Assembly (NCBI RefSeq): GCF_001280425.1
Contig: NZ_LIUF01000003.1
Span: 1-64,000 of the forward strand
Source of the DNA: Haloarcula rubripromontorii
Lineage (GTDB): Archaea; Halobacteriota; Halobacteria; Halobacteriales; Haloarculaceae
DNA length: 64,000 nucleotides
Direction: 5' to 3'
Below are positions 8,696 to 16,087 of the stretch, in pieces. Below the pieces are notes generated by a model that was not told the DNA's origin, made no database searches, and was given only the letters and a program-made list of their open reading frames with translations. The position numbers and the translations under genes are program-made. Every line of letters starts with the position of its first letter. Position 1 is the stretch's first letter.

Positions 8696-10150
8696 ATGTC
8701 GGACGATCCAAACGTCCTGCTCGTCATCCTCGACAGCGTACGGGCACAGAATCTCAGCGGCTATGGTCACGTCAACGAGACGACGCCGTTTTTGGACTCC
8801 TTCGCTACAGAGCGGGCGACGCTGTATGAACAGGCTCGAGCTCCTGGTTCGCGAAGCGTCACAAGCCACGCGAGCATTTTCTCCGGCCTACATGTCGAAG
8901 AACACGGTATTGTCTCGGCTGGGCGCCGACTGGACCCGTCGGCGTCGGTCTTCACGCAGCTGCGAGAAGACGGATACAGTACCGGCGTGTTTACCGAGAA
9001 CGATTGGCTGACGACTGTCGATGTCGGACTCCGCGACGGCTTCGACGAGATCGTCGGAGCACGGAACGTCCCGTTTCCAGTGGCAGTCAACCCCCATGAA
9101 TTCGTCTCGAACGAAGGCCGGGGACAGTATGTGGAGTTCCTCAAACTCGCGCTGGGCAGTGACGCACCGCTTCGGTCACTTGCAAACGGCGTGGCAACGA
9201 AAGTCCAGTCAGACTACAAGCAGTTCCTCCCGGATAGTGTCAGAGCATCAACGCCGGCAGATGTCTATGTGGACTCGCTGCTTGACTGGAGCGACCGACA
9301 GGACGGGCCGTGGGCAGCGTGTCTCAACCTGATGGATGCCCATATTCCGTACGAACCGATGCCGGAATACGACCGGTGGGGCGGCTCAGAGGCGTCGTCG
9401 TTGCAGGCCGCTTTCGAGGACCAGAAGTGGGATTTCAACGGCGGACATCGGCCGTGGTGGCAAAAGAAGGCGGTCGAATCGCTGTACGACGGCGCGATTC
9501 GCCAGATGGACGCGGAACTCGAACGGCTGGTTTCGGCACTTGAACGACGCGGTGAGCTCGACGACACCCTTCTCGTCATCACGAGCGATCACGGCGAGGG
9601 TTTCGGCGAAGAGAGCGACGTTCGCCCGGGCGTGCGGGTCGCCGAACACGGCGTCGCGATCCATGACTGTCTGCTCCATGTCCCGCTCATCGTGCGCTAT
9701 CCGGGCCAGACCGAGTCTCGCCAGGTCGACCGCCCCGCGTCGCTGGTCGAATTTCCACGAGTCGTGGACCGGGTGCGGGACGGCAACCAACAGCCGGCCG
9801 GATTCTGTCCCGACGGACCGGTCCTCGCTACTGCCGTCGGCCTCGATGAACCGCTGCAAGAGCGCGCCGGTGCGTACGTTGACGACCTGTCGCCGTGGAC
9901 CGCTACGTCGCGAGCAGTGTTCGAAGACGACGGTGAGGCGGTTGTCAAGTACTGTACCAACCAGGACCGCGCCGCCACAGTCGTCAGTCGCAACGCCCAG
10001 ACGTCGTACAAAGTTTCCGATGACGGTACCGAGCACGTCGACCGCGCGTTCGAATCGATAGCGGAACTCGACGTCAAGACGGCGGGCGAGGACTTCGACA
10101 ACCTCGACGACGGGACCTACCAACGTTTGGAAGACCTCGGCTACGTCTAA
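8696..10150 (+). CDS. Sulfatase-like hydrolase (alkaline phosphatase superfamily)
   Basis: This 484-residue paralogue of the enzyme encoded at 4916-6340 shares its N-terminal NVLLVILDSVRAQNLSGYG. The nucleophile region is RSVTSHASIFSG (Ser in the catalytic position, His for Arg). It also shares the motif ACLNLMDAHIPYEPMPEYD, the metal segment ITSDHGEGFGEES and the tail LEDLGYV. It follows the phosphodiesterase-like gene by two bases. The last four bases overlap the convergent TrmB-family gene. The pair flanking the GT4/phosphodiesterase genes suggests an old duplication and a shared substrate such as a sulfated or phosphorylated glycan. Whether Ser is converted to formylglycine or acts directly is not decidable here. 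Confidence 0.76.
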   Translation: MSDDPNVLLVILDSVRAQNLSGYGHVNETTPFLDSFATERATLYEQARAPGSRSVTSHASIFSGLHVEEHGIVSAGRRLDPSASVFTQLREDGYSTGVFTENDWLTTVDVGLRDGFDEIVGARNVPFPVAVNPHEFVSNEGRGQYVEFLKLALGSDAPLRSLANGVATKVQSDYKQFLPDSVRASTPADVYVDSLLDWSDRQDGPWAACLNLMDAHIPYEPMPEYDRWGGSEASSLQAAFEDQKWDFNGGHRPWWQKKAVESLYDGAIRQMDAELERLVSALERRGELDDTLLVITSDHGEGFGEESDVRPGVRVAEHGVAIHDCLLHVPLIVRYPGQTESRQVDRPASLVEFPRVVDRVRDGNQQPAGFCPDGPVLATAVGLDEPLQERAGAYVDDLSPWTATSRAVFEDDGEAVVKYCTNQDRAATVVSRNAQTSYKVSDDGTEHVDRAFESIAELDVKTAGEDFDNLDDGTYQRLEDLGYV

Positions 10151-10989
10151 CGCCCCGGCGGGAGGCTTCCATACTCCCAGATCAGGTCGAAGTAGCGCTG
10201 CATCCCAGCGACGAACGAGCCGTTGTCCGTGATTGCGGCCTGGCGCATGTGGTTGGGAACGTCTGGCTCCTCGACTAGTAGAATCGCCTCGCCGCTGTCG
10301 TAGTCCATGCTGGGGTCGACGAGCGTCCCGCGCCAGGGGAGCTTCTCAGTGCTGAACCGCAGGTCGACAGCAGAGTACTCCGAGGCCAGTCGGTCGACGA
10401 TGTCGGCCTGAACAGCAGCCTTCTCCGCTGGTAGCTCGTCGGGATGCAAGAAGAGAACGCTGACCTCGACACCGCGGTCGAGTGTCTCCGCCAGTGCGCG
10501 CTCGACGCTATCGAGGTAGGCGAAGCTATTGGTGATGACGCGAAGCGTCTCTTCAGCGTCATCATACAGTCGGCGGGTCTCGCGTTCGCTCGGTTCGCCC
10601 ACGTCGACGACGTGGAACAGTTCGGCCGTCGGCGAGATGTCTTCGCTTGCCCGTTCAAACCGCGGTTCGTACTCTGCGAGGAAGGCCTCGCGGTAGGAGT
10701 CGATGTCTGTGGCGAACGATTCGTATGATTGCCTGCGGTTCTCGACGGCCCGGTCGAGGATTTCGCCGGGCGATTTCGGCTGGTACTCCTTGGGACGGCC
10801 GGGTATCACCTTGATGAAGCCGCGGTCAGACAGCGACTCCAGCACGCCGTAGACGCGGGCCTTGGGGATGCTGCTCGCTTCCGCGAGATTCGGAGCCGTC
10901 GTTCGGCCGAGCGAGAGCAACTGTTCCAGCGCTGTCGCCTCGTATTCGGTCAGCCCGACCAGGTCGAACACGTCCGCGGGGTCGCTCAT
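10147..10989 (-). CDS. TrmB-family transcriptional regulator
   Basis: This 280-residue regulator has an N-terminal winged helix typical of TrmB (residues about 8-75: LTEYEATALEQLLSLGRTTAPNLAEASS, then a recognition helix around KARVYGVLESL). A short coiled segment and the TrmB C-terminal effector-binding domain follow. Family members sense sugars or related metabolites and control sugar metabolism. The gene is convergent with the sulfatase-like gene and divergent from a 35-residue protein. The intergenic region contains a perfect inverted repeat (11064-11084) that fits the TACT-N7-8-GAGTA consensus reported for Halobacterium TrmB, suggesting autoregulation or control of the neighbour. It is a paralogue candidate; I cannot say it is the orthologue of Halobacterium TrmB. 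Confidence 0.85.
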   Translation of the reverse strand: MSDPADVFDLVGLTEYEATALEQLLSLGRTTAPNLAEASSIPKARVYGVLESLSDRGFIKVIPGRPKEYQPKSPGEILDRAVENRRQSYESFATDIDSYREAFLAEYEPRFERASEDISPTAELFHVVDVGEPSERETRRLYDDAEETLRVITNSFAYLDSVERALAETLDRGVEVSVLFLHPDELPAEKAAVQADIVDRLASEYSAVDLRFSTEKLPWRGTLVDPSMDYDSGEAILLVEEPDVPNHMRQAAITDNGSFVAGMQRYFDLIWEYGSLPPGR

Positions 10990-11063
10990 ACACGCCCATG
11001 TGTGGCAGGGGATGTAAAACGCGTCGCCCGCCGCCCAAATCTATTAGTGGGTGGCGGCGAGTA

Positions 11064-11084
11064 GTTACTCGAAGAGTGAGTAAC
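11064..11084. promoter_or_regulatory. Perfect inverted repeat, TrmB-like operator
   Basis: GTTACTC (11064-11070) and GAGTAAC (11078-11084) form perfect 7-base arms around a 7-base spacer, immediately before the ATG at 11085. Read as TACT-N8-GAGTA, it fits the consensus known for haloarchaeal TrmB. The site lies 75-95 bases upstream of the divergent TrmB-family gene. Its position at the start codon suggests repression of the small gene. Confidence 0.5.
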
Positions 11085-11192
11085 ATGACTGCGACATCCC
11101 AGACCGAGGAAGACGATCACATGGAAGACATCGAAGACGGCTGTGGCTGTGCGGAGGTCTGGGAACACATGAGCGAGCAGCGCAACGACTGA
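11085..11192 (+). CDS. 35-residue acidic protein with a Cys-Gly-Cys motif
   Basis: This short ORF encodes an acidic peptide: a Thr/Glu-rich start, then IEDGCGCAEVWEHMSEQR near the C-terminus. The CGC motif followed by Glu/Trp/His suggests a metal-binding or redox microprotein. I believe similar short proteins exist in other haloarchaea, but I cannot name the family. The start codon abuts the inverted repeat at 11064-11084, and a hairpin plus T-run follows the stop, so it looks like a complete monocistronic unit. An upstream TATA-like stretch (CTATTAGTG, from 11041) is about 40 bases before the ATG. Confidence 0.55.
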   Translation: MTATSQTEEDDHMEDIEDGCGCAEVWEHMSEQRND

Positions 11193-11216
11193 TACGGCTG
11201 TTATCAGCGATTTTTG
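11189..11216 (+). terminator. Hairpin with T-run after the microprotein gene
   Basis: CTGATA (11189-11194) pairs perfectly with TATCAG (11202-11207) across a 7-base loop. It is followed by a run of five T (11211-11215). The stem includes the stop codon. Confidence 0.45.
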
Positions 11217-11317
11217 ATAGTCACCGCTTTTTCATCGACGACTGCGAGAACCTAACCGAAACCCCGCACGCGGGCAGACCCGCATTTATTTGTCTTCGCG
11301 TGGATGACGTTGAGTCA

Positions 11318-12364
11318 ATGGCCGACCGAGACGACGTCTGTATACTGTTGCCGACATTCAACGAGGCAGAGACTATCGAGTCGGTCGTGTCCGGGTTTCG
11401 TGAGCAGGGGTTTACCAACGTTCTCGTCATTGACGGCGGCTCGACCGATGGGACACAGGAGGCTGCCGAATCAGCCGGCGCGCGAGTCGTCGAACAGTCC
11501 GGCTCGGGGAAGGGACAGGCTGTCAGGGAGGCAGTGACGCGTCACATCGAGCAGCCGTACGTGCTGATGGCCGACGGCGATGCGACCTATCGGCCCGACG
11601 AAGCGGACAGGCTACTCGAACCGCTGTTGTCGGGTCAGGCCGCCCACGTCATCGGAAATCGGTTCGCGGATATGCGACCCGGCGCGATGACGAAACTGAA
11701 CCAGATCGGCAACCGCATCATCAACAGTGCCTTCGAAACGATTCACGGACGGGACCTCACTGATATCCTCTCTGGCTATCGAGCGTTTACGCGTCAGTCC
11801 TTCCAGCGGAGTTCGCTGACGGCTTCTGGCTTCGGTATCGAGACGGAGATGGCCGTCGAGTGTGTCAAACACAACATCTCGACGGCCGTGGTGCCGATCA
11901 CCTACCAGCCCCGGCCCGACGAGTCCGACACGAATCTCCGTCCGTTCCGGGACGGCGCGACGATCATCCTGACGCTGTACCAGATGGCAAAGACCAACAA
12001 TCCACTGTTTTACTTCGGGAGCGTTGGTCTCGGAAGCACTGTGGTCGGGTTCCTCCTCGGCGCGTACGTGGCCTACGACTGGGTCGTCAACAGTATCTCA
12101 CACGAGGTGATCGCAGTTGTCGGCTCGTTCGCCATTCTGCTGGGGATTCAGCTCCTCATGTTCGGCGTCCTGTCCGATATGCTCGTGGCGGTAAACCGCG
12201 AACAGACACGCCGTCTAGAGGATCTTGCCGTCCAACTCACACACGAGACCCGCGGTCAGCCGGCGGACGTGTTCGACGACCAGCCGGTCGGTGACGCGGA
12301 GGGTACCGGAGAGAGTGACACAGAGACAACGCCGCCGGTATCTCCGCACCAGCCCGACGAGTAG
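11318..12364 (+). CDS. aglJ: Dolichyl-phosphate glycosyltransferase, AglJ-like (GT2)
   Basis: This is a GT-A glycosyltransferase of the DPM1/AglJ kind. It has the N-terminal LLPTFNEAETIESVV, the DGGSTDGTQEAA loop, SGSGKGQAVREA, the metal-binding DGDATYRPDE and the GNRFADMRPGAMTKLNQIGNR segment. About 80 residues later come two C-terminal membrane helices (around 230-250 and 265-290) and an acidic tail. AglJ of Haloferax charges dolichol phosphate with the first sugar of the S-layer N-glycan. I start at the ATG at 11318 because a TATA-like element (CATTTATTTG, 11283-11292) lies about 30 bases upstream, giving a leaderless mRNA; a GTG at 11300 is in frame. It stands apart from the other glycan genes but fits the same pathway. 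The exact sugar is inferred only from family. Confidence 0.8.
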   Translation: MADRDDVCILLPTFNEAETIESVVSGFREQGFTNVLVIDGGSTDGTQEAAESAGARVVEQSGSGKGQAVREAVTRHIEQPYVLMADGDATYRPDEADRLLEPLLSGQAAHVIGNRFADMRPGAMTKLNQIGNRIINSAFETIHGRDLTDILSGYRAFTRQSFQRSSLTASGFGIETEMAVECVKHNISTAVVPITYQPRPDESDTNLRPFRDGATIILTLYQMAKTNNPLFYFGSVGLGSTVVGFLLGAYVAYDWVVNSISHEVIAVVGSFAILLGIQLLMFGVLSDMLVAVNREQTRRLEDLAVQLTHETRGQPADVFDDQPVGDAEGTGESDTETTPPVSPHQPDE

Positions 12365-12365
12365 T

Positions 12366-12692
12366 TTAGAACGGGACCAGCGCGCGGAGCTGGGAGAGAA
12401 TACTGTTTCTGGTCGCTTCCCGTTTGCGTTCGAATATCGGATGGAGGTGGTTGAGTAGCTCCTGCTCGTTGTCGAATTCCGCGGCGTTCGTCTCGTCGAG
12501 CGCCTCGGCGACGGTCATCGAGTGGCCCGACGCGTCGAACGGGACTGCGATGTGGCCGGCGGCGTCCCGGACCTCTCTCGTCGTCGCGGGATACTCGATG
12601 TCCACGTCCGACAGGCGGGCGTCGAGTGCCGCGATACCGAACTCGATGACATCTGGCTCGTCGCTGTTATCGGCTGGTGGCCGTACTCCCAT
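12366..12692 (-). CDS. Small acidic haloarchaeal protein (DUF5789-like)
   Basis: This 108-residue acidic protein is convergent with the aglJ-like gene, with one base between stop codons. It contains a region resembling the haloarchaeal DUF5789 pattern: DIEYPATTREVRDAAGHIAVPF, then an EALDETNAAEFDNEQELLNHLHPIFERKRE segment typical of small proteins with paired helices. No catalytic motif is visible. The gene is 46 bases downstream of the HxlR regulator gene on the same strand and may be co-transcribed with it. Confidence 0.6.
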   Translation of the reverse strand: MGVRPPADNSDEPDVIEFGIAALDARLSDVDIEYPATTREVRDAAGHIAVPFDASGHSMTVAEALDETNAAEFDNEQELLNHLHPIFERKREATRNSILSQLRALVPF

Positions 12693-12738
12693 TGGTAAAG
12701 CGATGGGGCCGGGGGATAGAAAAGTCTACGTTGTCCAG

Positions 12739-13089
12739 TCAGTTCTTGCACCCGGCCAGCCACTCCTCAGCCCAGTCCTCGATTTCGTCGAACACCGGAC
12801 AGAGGGATTCACCCTTTGGCGTGAGTCGATAGTACGTCGCGACTGGCGCGTCCTCTTCGAGCCGCCGGTCGACAAAGTCCATCTCCTGAAGATCATCGAG
12901 GACCCGCGAGAGGGTACGAGAGCTGGCGTCGGTGGCCCGTTTGAGTTCGTTGAATCGCTGTTCACCCTTCTGCAGTTCGTGGAGCACGATCAGTCGCCAG
13001 CGCGACCCAATCTGTTCCAGCGACTCGATAACGGCACACGGGCCGCTCTCTTCTTCCTCGTCTGTGACAGTGAATACTTCAGATGACAT
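12739..13089 (-). CDS. HxlR-family winged-helix transcriptional regulator
   Basis: This 116-residue regulator has the HxlR signature: CAVIESLEQIGSRWRLIVLHELQKGEQRFNELKR, the recognition helix SSRTLSRVLDDLQEMDFVDRR, and the wing with VATYYRLTPKGESL. HxlR proteins bind palindromes as dimers and often control adjacent redox or detoxification genes. I use the ATG ending at 13089; the longer frame upstream is not protein-like. It is divergent from a DoxX-family gene, and a perfect palindrome sits in the shared intergenic region, so the DoxX gene is the likely target. The only Cys residues are near the N-terminus and the C-terminus. Confidence 0.85.
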   Translation of the reverse strand: MSSEVFTVTDEEEESGPCAVIESLEQIGSRWRLIVLHELQKGEQRFNELKRATDASSRTLSRVLDDLQEMDFVDRRLEEDAPVATYYRLTPKGESLCPVFDEIEDWAEEWLAGCKN

Positions 13090-13131
13090 TGGTGCTACCT
13101 GGTATCCCTCTTGTCCGGGAACGTACAAATA

Positions 13132-13147
13132 GGTTCGGATACGAACC
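13132..13147. promoter_or_regulatory. Palindrome between hxlR-type and doxX genes
   Basis: GGTTCG-GATA-CGAACC is a perfect inverted repeat with 6-base arms and a 4-base spacer. It lies about 43-58 bases upstream of the regulator start and 80-95 bases upstream of the DoxX start. The size and symmetry suit a winged-helix dimer. Confidence 0.5.
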
Positions 13148-13225
13148 AAGTAACGTAATGAAACCACTAATCGCGGTTCGACAGTCTCGTAGCGAAACGA
13201 CCCCGACCCCGGAGGTGAGCGCCTG

Positions 13226-13645
13226 ATGGCGTTCGAGTCCGCCGGTGCGGGCGAACTGTTCTTGCTGGGCCGACTCCTGTTCGGTGGGGTGCTTGCCTTC
13301 ATGGGACTGAACCACTTCCAGAACGCCGGACAGATGACCCCCTACGCGGCGGCGAAAGGGCTCCCGGCACCCGCGGCGTCGGTCTACGGAAGCGGTGGGT
13401 TACTCCTCGTCAGCGGCGTCCTCGTTATTATCGGTGCGTACCCCGCCATCGCGGCCGGTGGGCTGGCGACGTTCCTCGTCGGCTCCGCCGTCCTGATGCA
13501 CAACTTCTGGGCGGTCCCGGACGACCAGGTACAGGACGAGATGACGCAGTTCCTCAAGAACATCGCCCTCGCCGGCGGCGCGCTGTCGCTGCTTGCGGTG
13601 GCTGGTACGTCGTGGCCGTACAGCGTCGCCCTGTCCCTGTTCTGA
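13226..13645 (+). CDS. DoxX-family membrane protein
   Basis: This 139-residue protein has four hydrophobic segments and the DoxX pattern: RLLFGGVLAFMGLNHF near the N-terminus, then KGLPAPAASVYGSGGLLLVSG and a third/fourth helix pair after HNFWAVPDDQ. DoxX proteins are linked to quinone oxidoreductases or to oxidative and thiol stress, but their chemistry is unsettled. The gene is divergent from the HxlR regulator with a palindrome between them, a common arrangement for stress-induced DoxX genes. Confidence 0.85.
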   Translation: MAFESAGAGELFLLGRLLFGGVLAFMGLNHFQNAGQMTPYAAAKGLPAPAASVYGSGGLLLVSGVLVIIGAYPAIAAGGLATFLVGSAVLMHNFWAVPDDQVQDEMTQFLKNIALAGGALSLLAVAGTSWPYSVALSLF

Positions 13646-13755
13646 AGGCCCGCGTCTACCACAGTCGGCTGCCTTCGCCCGGCCCGCCTTCATCAGTCAC
13701 TGTCGGCGACACCTGTCGCCATCCATAAGCCGTCGCGTACCTGAACTGTGTGTGA

Positions 13756-15414
13756 ATGATGCAGTCGCTGCCGACGCCGGCCACGCCCGCGTGGCTCCCG
13801 TGGCAGGAAGCGGTCGTCCTCGTCGTGGTGCTTGTCATCCTGCTTGCCGTCCGCCGCCTGTCGACCGCGCGACTTGGCGACGGGATACGGGCACGACTCC
13901 TCCTCGGCGTTCCATGGGGGACGCTGCTGACGATGGCCGGCGTCCTGGCGGTGTACCTGTTCCTGCAGGGCGCGTGGTGGCACCCGCGGGACCCGCTTGT
14001 CACCCCGTTCCGGACGTGGTCGTACTTCTACCCGTTCGGGATGCTCACGGGGGCGTTTACCCACGGCAGTCAGGGCCACATTACGGGGAACCTCATGGGA
14101 ACGCTGGTGTACGGGACGGTCGCGGAGTACGTCTGGGGTCACTACCCTCGCAAGCGGGGTGTCCAGACCTTCACGTCGCTTCGGACGAACCCGTTTGCCC
14201 GGTTGCTGGCCGTGCCCGTCGCCATGTTCGTCGTGGGTGTGTTCTCCGCTGTGTTCGCTATCGGGCCGATTGTTGGCTTTTCGGGCGTGGTGTTTGCCAT
14301 TGCCGGGTTCGCGCTCGTGACGCGGCCGACGCTGTTTCTCGGTGCGTTTCTCGGGACCCGCGTGCTTGACCTCCTGTATTCGGCGCTCCGATATCCGGTG
14401 TCGACGGCCGCTGGTCAGACCCGGTTCGTGACGCCGTGGTGGTCCAACATCGCCATCCAGGGGCACGCTATCGGCATTCTGGCAGGCGTCGTCGTGGCGC
14501 TCGCGCTGCTGCGGAGTCGGGACGAACACCCGGACACGTTGCGGGTGTTCTTTGCGACGCTCGTGTTCGCCGTCGCACAGGGCCTCTGGGCGGTGTACAT
14601 CCCGCTCGGCGGCGGTCGGTTTCGGCTGTTCCGCTGGGCTGGGACGGCACTGGTGTTTCTCCTCGCGCTCGTCGTCGCCGCGGCGACCGTCGGTTCTGAC
14701 CGGCGGTTTCGCCCGTCGTTCGACCGCCACCCGGCGTCACTCGCGGTGATAGTGCTCCTCGTCGTCCTCGGTGCACTGAGTCTCGCTGCCGTCCCGACGA
14801 ACGTCGTCGACCTGCAGGCGGACCAGCTCCCCGAAGACGGCATCGAGGTCAGAGACTACGTGGTGACCTACGATGAGAACGTCCCGAACGCGTACTTCGA
14901 GAGTATCTGGGTGCCGACGCAGCAAGCGGGGACAAGCGTCAACGCCAGCGGCGTCATCGTCGCTAGCGCAGAGCGGGAGGTCTGGATCGCCGCCGTCCAG
15001 CCGGGTCGGCTCGCAGTCAACGGCGAGGAGCGTGTCACGGTCGGCGGACCGACCTGGCGCGAATCGGTGTACGCGAACCGGACAGACTGGTCGGTACTCG
15101 GCAATGCCAGCGTCTACCGGGTTCAGCTCAGGCGCGAGGAGGGTCAGTCACGGACGGCGTATACCTCGGAGCCATCGACGGCGGACGTGATACTCGACGG
15201 GCGGAACGTGACGGTTGCGGCGCGCCAGCACGGATTCGATGTGGTCGTAACACGGGGGAACGAAACGGTTGGGCAGGCACCGCTCCCGGCGAACATGACG
15301 CGGACGCGGATCGGCGGGCTGACCTTCGAGCGGAACCGCTCGCGGCTGTACGCAGGGACAGATGGGACTCGTGTCAAGATCGCGGAGCGCCGCCAGCAAG
15401 CGGCGCGACGCTAG
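13756..15414 (+). CDS. Rhomboid-family intramembrane serine protease
   Basis: This 552-residue protein has a rhomboid core of about six membrane helices in the first 250 residues. The oxyanion/active-site elements are HITGN (H108, N112), the catalytic serine in GFSG (S176) and the catalytic His in QGHAIG (H237). Further membrane helices follow to about residue 355. The C-terminal extracytoplasmic part of about 200 residues is rich in beta-strand-like and N-glycosylation-like (NAS, NRT, NET) sequence. Rhomboids cleave membrane proteins within the bilayer; a haloarchaeal homologue has been linked to S-layer glycoprotein handling. The extra C-terminal domain is unusual compared with the minimal 6-TM core and may recruit substrates. 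ATG codons at 13756 and 13759 are both possible. Confidence 0.85.
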   Translation: MMQSLPTPATPAWLPWQEAVVLVVVLVILLAVRRLSTARLGDGIRARLLLGVPWGTLLTMAGVLAVYLFLQGAWWHPRDPLVTPFRTWSYFYPFGMLTGAFTHGSQGHITGNLMGTLVYGTVAEYVWGHYPRKRGVQTFTSLRTNPFARLLAVPVAMFVVGVFSAVFAIGPIVGFSGVVFAIAGFALVTRPTLFLGAFLGTRVLDLLYSALRYPVSTAAGQTRFVTPWWSNIAIQGHAIGILAGVVVALALLRSRDEHPDTLRVFFATLVFAVAQGLWAVYIPLGGGRFRLFRWAGTALVFLLALVVAAATVGSDRRFRPSFDRHPASLAVIVLLVVLGALSLAAVPTNVVDLQADQLPEDGIEVRDYVVTYDENVPNAYFESIWVPTQQAGTSVNASGVIVASAEREVWIAAVQPGRLAVNGEERVTVGGPTWRESVYANRTDWSVLGNASVYRVQLRREEGQSRTAYTSEPSTADVILDGRNVTVAARQHGFDVVVTRGNETVGQAPLPANMTRTRIGGLTFERNRSRLYAGTDGTRVKIAERRQQAARR

Positions 15415-16037
15415 GTCCAGTCGATGCGGTACACTTCCGCGGTAATCGCCTGTCGGTCCGATTCGTGGAACTCGAACTGTCGCGGCAGGTCGAACTCCGT
15501 TTCGAAGGCGTGGGTCACTTCGCCGCCGTTGTCCCCGGCGAAGGATTCGACGAACGATTGGCTTCCGTCGTTGTGAATCGAGTACGACACGGCTGCGATG
15601 GACGCAGCAGTTTCGAGGAACCGTCGGTCGGCGTGTTCGTTGTCCGACTGCGCGCCGAAGGGCGGGTTCATCACGACGGTGGTGTCCCCGACAGGAGGAC
15701 ACAGCGGAGCGGTGGTGGCATCTGCCCGAACCCACGACACTGGGGTCGTCGACCCGACCTTGCGCTCGTTTTCGCGCGCCGTCGACAGCGGCGCGGGGTC
15801 GATGTCCAGCCCGACGACCCGGGCCGGCGAGCGCAGCGCCGCGCCCAGCGCTAGCATCCCGGTGCCACAGCCCAGATCGACGACCGTCCGCCCCTGAATG
15901 TCGCCCTGGAGGTCCGCGGTATGGACCAGATGGGCCGCCAGATCCGGCGGCGTCCGGTACTGTTCGAGACTGGCCCGCGGGTTGTCGAAACCGGCGACAA
16001 CGGCGAGTTGCTGGGCGAGCGCACTCTTTGTCGGCAT
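15411..16037 (-). CDS. METTL5-like RNA methyltransferase
   Basis: This 208-residue Rossmann methyltransferase has the Q-Y-x-TP start (LEQYRTPPDLAAHLVH), the SAM-binding VVDLGCGTGMLALGA, the acidic loop VGLDIDP and the N6-methylation motif NPPFGAQ. Together these define the METTL5 group, which methylates adenine N6 in small-subunit rRNA in eukaryotes; archaeal members are expected to act on RNA. The ATG ending at 16037 is chosen because the family core starts there; an upstream extension of nine codons is possible. The gene is convergent with the rhomboid gene (4-base overlap). Confidence 0.85.
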   Translation of the reverse strand: MPTKSALAQQLAVVAGFDNPRASLEQYRTPPDLAAHLVHTADLQGDIQGRTVVDLGCGTGMLALGAALRSPARVVGLDIDPAPLSTARENERKVGSTTPVSWVRADATTAPLCPPVGDTTVVMNPPFGAQSDNEHADRRFLETAASIAAVSYSIHNDGSQSFVESFAGDNGGEVTHAFETEFDLPRQFEFHESDRQAITAEVYRIDWT

Positions 16038-16087
16038 TATCTGAGATACACGCAGTTCATTCAAAAACGTTTTGAAATGCCCAGTAG

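Noticed and set aside
13693-14730. 345-codon minus-strand frame
   Set aside because: It is antisense to the rhomboid gene; the Arg/His/Pro-rich product is not a haloarchaeal-type protein.
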